Shown: in pieces, positions 41,691 through 50,036 of the stretch | Position numbering within the stretch: position 1 is the stretch's first letter | How the letters are laid out: each line of letters opens with the position of its first letter | From: Halobaculum magnesiiphilum | GTDB lineage: Archaea > Halobacteriota > Halobacteria > Halobacteriales > Haloferacaceae | Direction: 5' to 3' | Assembly: GCF_019823105.1 (NCBI RefSeq) | Contig: NZ_CP081958.1 | Span: 2,542,001-2,606,000 of the forward strand | Length of the DNA stretch: 64,000 nucleotides | The notes under the pieces: generated by a model | Told to the model about the DNA's origin: nothing | What the model saw: only the letters and a program-made list of their open reading frames with translations | The model's database searches: none | Position numbers and translations under genes: made by a program

Positions 41691-43145
41691 ATGGGGCTGC
41701 AACAGCAGTTGGCGGAGTACTTCAACTTCGACGAACTCGGGACGGATCTCCGGACCGAGGTCGTGGCCGGGATCACGACGTTCCTGACGATGAGCTACAT
41801 CGTCATCGTCAATCCGAGCATCCTCGCGGTGGCGATCGTGAACGGGCCGGGGCCCGACATCGGCCGGTCGTTGCCCGAGGTACAGCAGATGATCGCGGTG
41901 GTGACGCTCATCTCCGCGGCGGTCGCGACGCTCGTGATGGCGCTGTACGCGAAGCGGCCGTTCGGGCAGGCGCCCGGGCTCGGCCTGAACGCGTTCTTCG
42001 CGTTCACGGTCGTGCTCGGGCTCGGCGTCCCGTGGAACACCGCGCTCGCGGCGGTCGTCGTCGAGGGGATCGTGTTCATGCTTCTCACCGCGGCTGGGGC
42101 GCGTGAGTACGTGATCAAGCTGTTCCCCGAGCCGGTGAAGTTCGCGGTCGGGGGCGGTATCGGGCTGTTCCTCGCCATCATCGGGCTGGAGGCGATGCGC
42201 GTCGTCGCCTCCGACCCCGCGACGTACCTCCAGTTCTCGCCGGTGTTCGCGCAGGACCCGGTCGCCGTGTTGTCGGTCGTCGGCCTGTTCCTCACGTTCA
42301 TGCTGTACGCCCGCGGCGTCCCGGGGAGCATCGTCTTCGGGATCCTCGGAACGAGCGTGCTCGGCTGGATCGTGTCGACGCTCGGCTACTCGGCGTACTC
42401 CGTTCCCGACGACGCCGGCTTCGTCCTCGCCGACGCGTCGCTGTCGCCCGCGCTGGACACCCTGACGTACTCGGCGGCTGGCTATGACATCTCGCCGCTC
42501 GTGGGGGCGTTCCTCTCCGGGTTCTCGAACGTCGACGCGTTCGCGTTCGCGCTGATCGTGTTCACGTTCTTCTTCGTCGACTTCTTCGACACCGCGGGGA
42601 CGCTCGTCGGCGTCTCGCAGGTGGCCGGCTTCCTCGACGAGGACGGCAACCTCCCCGACATCGACAAGCCGCTGATGGCCGACGCGGTCGGCACCACCGT
42701 GGGCGGCATCCTCGGCACCTCGACGGTGACGACGTACATCGAGTCCGCCGCCGGCGTCGAGGAGGGCGGTCGCTCGGGCATGACCGCGCTGGTCGTCGCG
42801 GTGCTGTTCGTGTTCTCGCTGGCGGCCGTGCCGCTCGCGGCGGCCGTCCCGATCTGGGCGAGCCACATCGCGCTCGTCGCCATCGCGGTGCTCATGCTGC
42901 GCAACCTGGTCGACATCGACTGGGCCGACTACACCAACGCGGTGCCCGCCGGGCTGACGATCCTCGTGATGCCGTTCACCTACTCCATCGCGTACGGCAT
43001 CGCGGCGGGCATCGTCTCCTACCCGCTGGTCAAGGTCGCCGCCGGCGAGTACGACGACGTCCGCCCGGGCCACTGGGTGCTCGCGACCGCGTTCGTCGCC
43101 TACTTCTTCGTCCGGACGGGCGGCGTCCTCGGCGGCGCGCTCTGA
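41691..43145 (+). CDS. NCS2/AzgA-type nucleobase (purine) permease
   Basis: A 484-residue transporter with about 13-14 helices, from MGLQQQLAEYFNFDELGTDLRTEVVAGITTFLTMSYIVIVNP. APGLGLNAFFAFTVVLGLG, the PEPVKFAVGGGIGLFLAIIGLE block, TFFFVDFFDTAGTLVGVS and GTSTVTTYIESAAGVEEGGRSG are typical of the AzgA (adenine/guanine/hypoxanthine) branch of the NCS2 family. I start at ATG 41691 because of the TATA spacing. It follows an HTH-PRTase gene, consistent with coupled purine uptake and salvage. Confidence 0.9.
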   Translation: MGLQQQLAEYFNFDELGTDLRTEVVAGITTFLTMSYIVIVNPSILAVAIVNGPGPDIGRSLPEVQQMIAVVTLISAAVATLVMALYAKRPFGQAPGLGLNAFFAFTVVLGLGVPWNTALAAVVVEGIVFMLLTAAGAREYVIKLFPEPVKFAVGGGIGLFLAIIGLEAMRVVASDPATYLQFSPVFAQDPVAVLSVVGLFLTFMLYARGVPGSIVFGILGTSVLGWIVSTLGYSAYSVPDDAGFVLADASLSPALDTLTYSAAGYDISPLVGAFLSGFSNVDAFAFALIVFTFFFVDFFDTAGTLVGVSQVAGFLDEDGNLPDIDKPLMADAVGTTVGGILGTSTVTTYIESAAGVEEGGRSGMTALVVAVLFVFSLAAVPLAAAVPIWASHIALVAIAVLMLRNLVDIDWADYTNAVPAGLTILVMPFTYSIAYGIAAGIVSYPLVKVAAGEYDDVRPGHWVLATAFVAYFFVRTGGVLGGAL

Positions 43146-43242
43146 GGAGCGAACCTCGGCCAGGGTCGGGACCCCCGACCCGATTCCCGCCGCGCCGTGA
43201 CGGAGCACAAGAGTTTCCACCCCGCACCCCTCCGTTCGCAGT

Positions 43243-44661
43243 ATGGCTACCTCCCTCCCCGTCTCCCGGCGGACAGCCGCGCGGGCGCTCACCGCGCTCG
43301 TCGTGCTCGGGCTGTTCGCGCCCGCTGCCGCCCAGGCGATCGCCCCGGGCGACACGGGCACGCCGGGAACTGTCGGCCTCGAGTCCGGAACGATCGACTC
43401 GGAGGCGGACAACTCGACCGTGGTCGCGATCCAGGGCTTCCACTTCCAGGGACAGGGCTCACAGAAGAAACCCGCCCGGCTCGTCCAGGTGACGCCCGAC
43501 GGCTCCACCGACTGGGTGTACGACGGCTCGAACCTGAACGCGCGGTGGTTCTACGACGTCGACCCGTTGGCGAACGGCAACCTGCTCGTCGTCGGCACGA
43601 ACCCCACCGGGACGGTCGTCGCCGAACTCGACCGCGAGACGCGAGAACCCGTGTGGACCGAGCGCTTCGACTTCCACGACACGCACGACGTGGAGATGCT
43701 CCCGAGCGGGAACCTGCTGATCGCGAACATGCGCAACTGGAACGAGGAGGAGCAGCGCTCGGACGACCGCATCCTCGTTTACAACCGCTCGACCGAGGAG
43801 ATCGACTGGGAGTGGACGTTCCGGAACCACTACCCCAACTCGACCGACGGCGGCTTCAGCGAGGACTGGACGCACGTCAACGACGTGGACCGCATCGGTG
43901 AGGGACAGTACCTCGTCTCCCCGCGTAACTTCGATCAGGCGATCGTGGTGAACCGCTCGACCAAGGAGATCGATTACCGCCTCGGCGAGGACGACGACCA
44001 CGATATCATGAACGAGCAGCACAACCCCGACTGGCTCGTCAGCGAGGACGGCAACCCGACGATCCTCGTCGCCGACTCCGAGAACGACCGCGTCGTCGAG
44101 TACGAGCGCCGCGACGGCGAGTGGGTCGAGGTGTGGGAGGTCGGCACCGGCCAGCTCTCGTGGCCCCGGGACGCCGACCGCCTGCCGAACGGGAACACGC
44201 TCATCACCGACTCGCTCAACCACCGCGTCATCGAGGTGACGCCGCAGGGGGAGATCGTCTGGGAGTACTACGCCACCTGGGGCCCGTACGACGCCGAGCG
44301 CATCGGCACGGGCGCCGAGTCCAACGGCCCGACGATGGCCGACCAGGGCGTCTCCGGGAGCTACCAGATCTACGGCTCCGCGGGCCTCATCGAGGGCACG
44401 GGCGGCTCGCTGACGTTCGCCGGGGCGGTGCAGAACACGTTCGCGGGCACCCCCCTGGGCGGCCCGGCTCAGGAGTTCGCGACGCGGTGGGCCCACGTCA
44501 CGCCGTGGATCCGCCCGGCCTGGATGGGCTCGTGGGCGTTCGCCGGCGCCCTCGCCGGCACGATCCTCCTGTTCGGCTGGGCATTCGGGGAGGCGTTCGC
44601 CGAGCGCGACTCGATCCGACGGGGCATGCAGAAGGCGGCGCGAGACATCCGCGCGCGCTGA
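43243..44661 (+). CDS. Arylsulfotransferase (ASST)-like beta-propeller, exported and membrane-anchored
   Basis: A 472-residue protein. An N-terminal twin-arginine-like signal (SRRTAARALTALVVLGLF) leads to repeated propeller blades: GSTDWVYDGSNL, WFYDVDPLANGNLLVVG, HDTHDVEMLPSGNLLIAN, HVNDVDRIGEGQYLVSPRN, WPRDADRLPNGNTLITDSLNHRVIEV. These (D)-x-(N/G)-x-L repeats match the arylsulfotransferase family. A C-terminal TM helix (about 428-450) anchors it. The catalytic His residues of true ASST (HDTHD, HVND) are present, but activity is not certain since many members are non-catalytic propellers. Confidence 0.78.
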   Translation: MATSLPVSRRTAARALTALVVLGLFAPAAAQAIAPGDTGTPGTVGLESGTIDSEADNSTVVAIQGFHFQGQGSQKKPARLVQVTPDGSTDWVYDGSNLNARWFYDVDPLANGNLLVVGTNPTGTVVAELDRETREPVWTERFDFHDTHDVEMLPSGNLLIANMRNWNEEEQRSDDRILVYNRSTEEIDWEWTFRNHYPNSTDGGFSEDWTHVNDVDRIGEGQYLVSPRNFDQAIVVNRSTKEIDYRLGEDDDHDIMNEQHNPDWLVSEDGNPTILVADSENDRVVEYERRDGEWVEVWEVGTGQLSWPRDADRLPNGNTLITDSLNHRVIEVTPQGEIVWEYYATWGPYDAERIGTGAESNGPTMADQGVSGSYQIYGSAGLIEGTGGSLTFAGAVQNTFAGTPLGGPAQEFATRWAHVTPWIRPAWMGSWAFAGALAGTILLFGWAFGEAFAERDSIRRGMQKAARDIRAR

Positions 44662-44769
44662 GCGCAGGCGGCGCGGTATTCGGTCGTCTCGGCCGTTCGC
44701 TCCGCTCACTCGCTCGACGACGCTCACTTAATGGGCGGCTCTCCCACAAGCTCGACGACGCTTTCTCTG

Positions 44770-44800
44770 TGGGCGGAGCGGCACAGGGACCGCTCCGCCG
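44770..44800 (+). repeat. Dispersed hairpin repeat (perfect-stem form)
   Basis: GGCGGAGCGG pairs perfectly with CCGCTCCGCC across the loop CACAGGGA, a 10-bp stem. The same block with one base deleted in the loop is at 63655-63684. Confidence 0.65.
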
Positions 44801-44872
44801 TTGGTCGTCGTTTCGCTTCGCTCACGGCTCACATTCGTTCGCCGTTCGCTTCGCTCGACGACGCACACTTGA

Positions 44873-44903
44873 TGGGCGGCTCGGCACGGGGACCTCGCCG
44901 CCG
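44873..44903 (+). repeat. Dispersed hairpin repeat (variant form)
   Basis: GGGCGGCTCGGCAC-GGGGACC-TCGCCGCCG, with an imperfect stem having a 2x2 mismatch. It matches the minus strand of 41463-41493 and the plus strand of 63727-63757. Confidence 0.65.
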
Positions 44904-44977
44904 TCCCCCGTCGTCTCGCTCGTTCGCTCCGCTCACTCGCTCGACGACGCACACGACGCACGCGTTCCGCAAACACC

Positions 44978-45001
44978 TTATATCGACGTGGGCAAACCCA
45001 C
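44978..45001 (+). promoter_or_regulatory. ATP synthase operon promoter with adjacent GTGGG/CCCAC inverted repeat
   Basis: TTATATC at 44978-44984 is an excellent TATA box about 35 bases before the ahaH ATG (45017). GTGGG (44988-44992) and CCCAC (44997-45001) form an inverted repeat between the TATA box and the expected start site, where a repressor or early-transcript hairpin would act. Confidence 0.6.
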
Positions 45002-45016
45002 AGACGACGAGTATCC

Positions 45017-45349
45017 ATGCCGAGACCCGAAGTTCTCGAACGCGTGAAGGAGGCCGAAGCCGATGCCGAGGAGATCGTCGCCGAGGCCGAGGCCGACCGC
45101 GAGGCGCGGATCTCGGAGGCCCGGTCGGAGGCCGACGAGATCGTCGCCGAGGCCGAAGCCGAGGCCGACCGCATCGAGCAGGAGCGCCTCGACGAAGCGC
45201 GCGAACAGATCGAGGAGAAACGGGAGGAGACCATCGCGGCGGGCCGCCGCGAGCGGAACGAACTCGTCGACGAGGCGAGCGACCGGATCGACGAGGTCGT
45301 CGAGTTCGCGGTGGAACGGTTCGAGGAGGCGGTACATGCTCAGGCCTGA
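45017..45349 (+). CDS. ahaH: A-type ATP synthase subunit H (AhaH)
   Basis: A 110-residue, almost wholly coiled-coil protein (heptad-rich EAEADAEEIVAEAEADREARISEARSEADEIV...). It is the first gene of the A1Ao operon, the usual place of atpH/ahaH, a peripheral stalk component that pairs with subunit E. Its stop overlaps the atpI start. Coiled-coil low complexity makes homology weak on its own; position carries the call. Confidence 0.85.
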   Translation: MPRPEVLERVKEAEADAEEIVAEAEADREARISEARSEADEIVAEAEAEADRIEQERLDEAREQIEEKREETIAAGRRERNELVDEASDRIDEVVEFAVERFEEAVHAQA

Positions 45350-47600
45350 GCGGATGAGCAAGGTCTCGGTGACCGGCTCCAAGGCGTACATGGAGTCGGT
45401 CATCGAGGCGGTTCACGAGCTGAACCTCCTGCACGTCACCGAGTACGGCGGCGGCTGGGAGGGGTTCGTCCAGGGTAACCCGCAGTCGGGCGCGGAGGAC
45501 GCGGCCGACAAGCTGGTCACCGTCCGGTCGCTGAAGTCCATGCTCGGCGTCGAGGACGACGAGGCGGGTCCGACCCGCGTGCTCGACGACGACGAGCTGA
45601 CGGGCGAGCTCGAGGAGCTCCGCGAGGAGGTCAACGCGCTCGACGACCGGCGCGACGAGATCCGCTCGCAGCTCCGGTCCGTCGAGGAGCGCATCGAGGC
45701 GGTCGAGCCCTTCGCGGAGCTGGGTATCGACCTCGACCTGCTGCAGGGGTACGACTTCCTCCAGGTCGCGGTCGGCGAGGGCGACCGTGACGCCGTCGAG
45801 CGCGCCGTGCTCGACGCGCCCGGGCTCACCGAGTACCAGGTGTTCGGCGACGACGTGATCGCCGTCTTCGCGCGCCCCGAGCGTGACGCCGACGAGAGCG
45901 CCCTCACGGACGCGCTGGTGAGCGCCGAGTTCGCCGCCCACGAGGTACCCGACGTCGAGGGCGACAGCGTCTCGCCGGAGGCGTACGTCGACGACCTGGA
46001 GAGCCAGCGACAGTCGCTGGAGTCGGACCTCGAATCGGTCGAGGCCGAGATCGAGGCGGTGCGGGCGGACGCGGCCGGCTTCCTGCTGGCCGCCGAGGAG
46101 AAGCTCGCTATCGAGGTACAGAAGTCGGAGGCTCCCCTGTCGTACGCGACGACGCGCAACGCGTTCGTCGCCGAGGGGTGGATCCCCACCGACAGCTACA
46201 CCGAGTTCAAGTCGGCGGTGCAGGACGCCATCGGTAGCCACGTCGAGATCGAGGAGATCGAGCGCGCGTCCTTCGGCGCGGACGGCGAGGTGCAGGTCCG
46301 CGAGGACGTGCCGCCGGCCGTCGAGGACGCCGGTCCCGAGGAGGGCGCCGAGGCGACCGCCGACGGCGAGTCCGAGCAGCGACGCGCGGTCGCGGACGGC
46401 GGCGGCTCGGTCGTCATGCGCAACGACGACCCGCCGGTCGTCCAGGACAACCCCGGGCTCGTCTCCCCGTTCGAGGTGCTCGTGCAGGCGGTCGGGCGCC
46501 CGAACTACCGCGAGTTCGACCCGTCGGTGATCCTGTTCCTCACGTTCCCGGCGTTCTTCGGGTTCATGATCGGCGACCTCGGGTACGGGATCCTCTACAC
46601 CGCGATCGGCTACTTCCTGTACTCGAACTTCGACTCGAAGGCGTTCAAGTCCATGGGGGGCGTCACCATCGCCGCGGGGCTGTTCACCGCGGTGTTCGGC
46701 GTCTTCTACGGCGAGTTCTTCGGGCTGCACGTCATCTCGACGTACTTCTGGGAGGGCGTCGTCGGCCTCTCCAGCGCTCCGATCCACAAGGGGCTCCAGC
46801 CCGCTGACATCTACTGGGCGCAGGCGTGGCTCGTCGTCTCGACGGTCGTCGCCCTGTTCCACCTGAACATCGGGTACGTCTTCGGCTTCCTCGAGGAGCT
46901 CGAGTTCCACGGGGCGAAGGCGGCGATCACCGAGAAGGGCTCGTGGCTGCTGGGCATGAACGGCCTCTGGCTGTTCGTGTTCAGCCGGCTGTACGAGGCG
47001 AAGAAGCCCGCGTTCATCTTCACCGTCTTCGACGGCTCGGGCGCGGCGCCGGAAGCGTCCGGCGAGTTCGCCTCCACGGCGTTCGCGCTCGGCTTCAACG
47101 GGTTCTCGCCGACCGTCGGCATGCTCGGGCTCGGGCTGTTCGCCCTGGGCGCGCTCCTGCTGGTGCTCGGCGCGCCGGCGGAGATCCTCGAGATCTTCGA
47201 CGTGCTCGTGAACGTGCTGAGCTACACTCGTATCGCCGCGGTGCTGCTCGCGAAGGCGGGGATGGCGTTCGTCGTCAACCTCCTGTTCTTCGGGGCGTAC
47301 CAGACGGCCGACGGCGAGTTCCACTTCATGCTCACCCACGGCCCCGAGTACTACGCCGCCGAGTACGGTCGCGAGGCGATCATGTTCGGCGGGCTGGTCC
47401 ACGGCGGCGCGGCGGCGCTCGTGGGCGGCCTGGTGATCCTCGTGCTCGGGCACCTGCTCGTGCTCGCGCTGGGCGTCACCTCCGCCGGCCTACAGGCGGT
47501 CCGTCTCGAGTACTACGAGTTCTTCTCGAAGTTCTTCGAGGGCGGCGGCACGGAGTACGAGCCGTTCGGCAGCGAGCGGCGCTTCACCGTCAACGAGTAA
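45336..47600 (+). CDS. atpI: A-type ATP synthase subunit I (a subunit)
   Basis: A 754-residue protein. The N-terminal cytoplasmic half (1-about 375) begins MLRPERMSKVSVTG and has stalk-interacting coiled coils. A Glu/Asp-rich haloarchaeal insert lies near 325-355. About eight TM helices follow from FDPSVILFLTFPAFFGFMIGDLGYG. The conserved Arg of the proton half-channel is in the VNVLSYTRIAAVLLAK helix (near 630). It forms the ion channel against the K ring and anchors the stalk. The ATG overlaps the end of ahaH by 14 bases. Confidence 0.94.
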   Translation: MLRPERMSKVSVTGSKAYMESVIEAVHELNLLHVTEYGGGWEGFVQGNPQSGAEDAADKLVTVRSLKSMLGVEDDEAGPTRVLDDDELTGELEELREEVNALDDRRDEIRSQLRSVEERIEAVEPFAELGIDLDLLQGYDFLQVAVGEGDRDAVERAVLDAPGLTEYQVFGDDVIAVFARPERDADESALTDALVSAEFAAHEVPDVEGDSVSPEAYVDDLESQRQSLESDLESVEAEIEAVRADAAGFLLAAEEKLAIEVQKSEAPLSYATTRNAFVAEGWIPTDSYTEFKSAVQDAIGSHVEIEEIERASFGADGEVQVREDVPPAVEDAGPEEGAEATADGESEQRRAVADGGGSVVMRNDDPPVVQDNPGLVSPFEVLVQAVGRPNYREFDPSVILFLTFPAFFGFMIGDLGYGILYTAIGYFLYSNFDSKAFKSMGGVTIAAGLFTAVFGVFYGEFFGLHVISTYFWEGVVGLSSAPIHKGLQPADIYWAQAWLVVSTVVALFHLNIGYVFGFLEELEFHGAKAAITEKGSWLLGMNGLWLFVFSRLYEAKKPAFIFTVFDGSGAAPEASGEFASTAFALGFNGFSPTVGMLGLGLFALGALLLVLGAPAEILEIFDVLVNVLSYTRIAAVLLAKAGMAFVVNLLFFGAYQTADGEFHFMLTHGPEYYAAEYGREAIMFGGLVHGGAAALVGGLVILVLGHLLVLALGVTSAGLQAVRLEYYEFFSKFFEGGGTEYEPFGSERRFTVNE

Positions 47601-47740
47601 GCGTCGCGTCGGGGGTCGCTCCCGAGGCGACCCGCGCCCACGTTGCGGCTTCGGTCGGGCCGATCGGATGGGGTTGGTTGACACGGTAGCGACGCGTGAC
47701 GACCGTGTATTCGGCCGTCTCGTCGTTCGTTTTGGGAAGC

Positions 47741-47746
47741 TTTATG
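47741..47746 (+). promoter_or_regulatory. Possible internal promoter before atpK
   Basis: TTTATG in GAAGCTTTATGCACT is a good TATA candidate within the unusually long 203-base gap between atpI and atpK, the only sizeable gap in the operon besides the one before atpD. An extra promoter here would raise K-ring subunit supply. Confidence 0.45.
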
Positions 47747-47803
47747 CACTCCACAGGTGCAACCACGACTTGTCCGGAGTTAGGCATCCGCCTACCGAAT
47801 ACC

Positions 47804-48061
47804 ATGCTCGAAATCGCACCCGAACTCGCTAACGTTGTACTGCAGGAAGGTAGTAACGCCCCGGCCATCCCGTCCGCGTCCGCCGCGGCGCTGGCGGTCG
47901 GTCTGGCCGCCTTCGGCGCCGGCTATGCCGAGCGCGGCATCGGCTCGGCCGCCGTCGGCGCCGTCGCCGAGGACGAGGACCTGTTCGTCACGGGCCTGAT
48001 CTTCACGGTCCTGCCCGAGACCCTCGTCATTCTCGCACTGGTCACTATCTTCCTGGTCTAA
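47804..48061 (+). CDS. atpK: A-type ATP synthase subunit K (c-ring proteolipid)
   Basis: An 85-residue, two-helix proteolipid beginning MLEIAPELANVVLQ. Helix 1 (about 22-45) is Ala/Gly-rich with AVGLAAFGAGYAERGIGSA. Helix 2 carries GLIFTVLPETLVILALVTIF, with Glu in PET the ion-carrying carboxylate. One hairpin with one Glu per subunit is the simple c-type ring. ATG 47804 is chosen because the upstream frame encodes non-hydrophobic, untranslated-looking sequence. Confidence 0.93.
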   Translation: MLEIAPELANVVLQEGSNAPAIPSASAAALAVGLAAFGAGYAERGIGSAAVGAVAEDEDLFVTGLIFTVLPETLVILALVTIFLV

Positions 48062-48082
48062 ACCGCCCCCTCCCTTTCCACC

Positions 48083-48667
48083 ATGAGTCTGGAGACAGTC
48101 GTCGAAGACATCCGAGACGAGGCCCACGCGCGTGCGGAGGACATCCGTGAAGAGGCCGAAGAGCGCGCCCAGGAGATCGTCGCGGAGGCCGAGGAGGAGG
48201 CCGAGAGTATCGTCGAGGAACGAGAACAAGCGGTCGAGCGGCAGATCGAACAGGAGCGTGAGCAGACGCTCTCCGCGGCGAAGCTGGAGGCGAAACAGCA
48301 GCGACTCGAGGCGCGCCGGGACGTGCTCGCCGACGTGCGCGAGCGGACCGAGGCGGCCATCGCCGACCTCGAGGGCGAGGAGCGCGAGGAGCTGACCCGC
48401 GCGCTGCTCGATGCGGCGGCCCCCGAGTTCGACGACGGCGAGACGGTCTCCGTCTACGGGCGCGCCGACGACGAGGACCTGCTGACCGACGTGCTCGACG
48501 ACTACGACGGCTGGTCGTACGCCGGCGAGCGAGAGTGTCTCGGCGGCGTCGTCGTCGAGAGCGAGGAGTCGCGCGTCCGTGTGAACAACACGTTCGACTC
48601 GGTCCTCGAGGCGGTCTGGGAGGACAACCTCAAGGAGCTGAGCGACCGACTGTTCGACGATGAGTAG
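48083..48667 (+). CDS. atpE: A-type ATP synthase subunit E
   Basis: A 194-residue peripheral stalk subunit. The N-terminal ~100 residues are a long Glu/Arg coiled coil (IREEAEERAQEIVAEAEEEAESI), and the C-terminal globular part contains ECLGGVVVESEESRVRVNNTFDSVLE, the conserved E-subunit end. It pairs with AhaH as a stator. Its stop overlaps the atpC start by eight bases. Confidence 0.92.
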   Translation: MSLETVVEDIRDEAHARAEDIREEAEERAQEIVAEAEEEAESIVEEREQAVERQIEQEREQTLSAAKLEAKQQRLEARRDVLADVRERTEAAIADLEGEEREELTRALLDAAAPEFDDGETVSVYGRADDEDLLTDVLDDYDGWSYAGERECLGGVVVESEESRVRVNNTFDSVLEAVWEDNLKELSDRLFDDE

Positions 48668-49712
48668 CCGCGCCGGCACGTCGAACCCCGAGTACGTGAA
48701 CGCCCGCGTCCGATCGCGACGGGCGTCGCTGTTCGAGGAGGACGACTATCGGAAGCTGGTCAGGATGAGCCCGGCGGAGATCGCCCGGTTCATGGAGGAA
48801 TCGCCGGCGTACGAGGAGGAGATCAACGCGCTCGGGTCGCGGTTCTCGGGCGTCGACCTCATCGAGTACGCGCTGAACGCGAGCCTCGCCGACGACTTCG
48901 AGGACATCCTCCGCTGGTGTGAGGGTGAGCTGTACGGGCACGTCGCCCGCTACCTCCGCAAGTTCGACGCGTGGAACGTGAAGACCGTTCTGCGGGGCAT
49001 CTACTCGGACACCGAGCGCGAAGCCGTCGCCGACGACCTCATCCGCGCCGGCGAGTTCGACGACCGGCTGCTCGACCGGCTCCTGGACGCGGGGAGCATC
49101 GAGGAGGCCGTCGAGGTGCTCGATCGGACCGTCTTCGGCGACTCGCTCGCGGCCGCGCTCGACGACTACAAGTCGTCTGGCGTGCTGGTGCCGCTGGAGA
49201 ACGCGGTCGACCGCGCGTACTACGAACTGCTCCGCACGGACGACCTCTCCGGCGAGGCGCTGTCGGAGTACCGCGAGTTCCTCGAGGCGGAGATCGACTT
49301 CCGCAACGCGATCAACGCCCTGCGGCTGGCCCGCTCGGGCGCCGACCTGAACCCCTCGCAGTACTTCATCGAGGGCGGCGTCCTGTTCTCGGCGTCCGAG
49401 CTCCGCCAGCTCGCGTCCAACACCGACGAACTGATCGCCCGTATCCGCGAGTCGCGGTACGGCGAGCAGCTCTCGGACGCGTTGACCGAGCTCGAGGAGG
49501 CCGAGAGCCTCATCGGGTTCGAGCACGCGCTGGAGGCGGCGCTGTTGGAGTACGCGGACTCGCTCGGGCTGGTCCACCCGCTGTCGGTGACACCCGTCGT
49601 GTCGTACGTGCTCGCGAAGGAGCGCGAGGTCGACAACATCCGCGCCATCGCGCGCGGGAAGGAGGCCGGCCTCGGCCCCGAGGAGATCGAATCCGAGCTG
49701 GTGATCCTATGA
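48660..49712 (+). CDS. atpC: A-type ATP synthase subunit C (d subunit)
   Basis: A 350-residue, all-helical protein. YVNARVRSRRASLFEEDDYRKLVRM near the N-terminus and the three-fold repeated helical bundle are typical of V/A-type subunit C/d, the cap that couples the central stalk to the K ring. ATG 48660 overlaps the atpE stop. Its stop overlaps the atpF ATG (ATGA). Confidence 0.92.
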   Translation: MSSRAGTSNPEYVNARVRSRRASLFEEDDYRKLVRMSPAEIARFMEESPAYEEEINALGSRFSGVDLIEYALNASLADDFEDILRWCEGELYGHVARYLRKFDAWNVKTVLRGIYSDTEREAVADDLIRAGEFDDRLLDRLLDAGSIEEAVEVLDRTVFGDSLAAALDDYKSSGVLVPLENAVDRAYYELLRTDDLSGEALSEYREFLEAEIDFRNAINALRLARSGADLNPSQYFIEGGVLFSASELRQLASNTDELIARIRESRYGEQLSDALTELEEAESLIGFEHALEAALLEYADSLGLVHPLSVTPVVSYVLAKEREVDNIRAIARGKEAGLGPEEIESELVIL

Positions 49713-50032
49713 GTCAGGAGATCGCGGTAATCGGCAGCCCCGAGTTCACCACCGGCTTCCGGCTCGCCGGCGTCCGAAAGTGTGCGAACGTCCCCGAGGA
49801 CGAGAAGGACGACCGCCTCGACGAGGCCGTCGAGGAGACGCTCGCGGACGACGACGTCGGCATCGTCGTGATGCGCGACGCTGACCTCGACCACCTCTCG
49901 CGGACCGTCCGCAGGGACGTGGAGGGGAGCGTGGAACCGGTACTGGTCACGCTCGGCGGCGGCGCCGGGAGCGGCCTACGCGAACAGATCAAGAGAGCCA
50001 TCGGGATCGACCTGATGGACGAGGACGAGTGA
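49709..50032 (+). CDS. atpF: A-type ATP synthase subunit F
   Basis: A 107-residue protein with a Rossmann-like fold: [22 protein letters not shown] is the family start, and [15 protein letters not shown] with [14 protein letters not shown] follows. Subunit F lies on the central rotor stalk with D. It is separated from atpA by four bases. Confidence 0.93.
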   Translation: MSQEIAVIGSPEFTTGFRLAGVRKCANVPEDEKDDRLDEAVEETLADDDVGIVVMRDADLDHLSRTVRRDVEGSVEPVLVTLGGGAGSGLREQIKRAIGIDLMDEDE

Positions 50033-50036
50033 ACAC

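Larger units (their letters stand above)
44662..45016. other. Gene-free region with dispersed repeats and the ATP synthase promoter
   Basis: About 355 bases. It contains the repeat blocks 44770-44800 and 44873-44903, a partial third copy near 44729-44743 (TTAATGGGCGGCTC), and multiple CTCGACGACGC/GCTCACTCGCTCG runs. It ends with the TATA-like box at 44978-44984 and the GTGGG-CAAA-CCCAC hairpin. No protein-coding signal seen. Confidence 0.6.

Noticed and set aside
44829-47453. 874-codon minus-strand frame across the start of the ATP synthase operon
   Set aside because: Antisense to ahaH and atpI, repetitive Glu/Arg/His composition, no recognisable domain.
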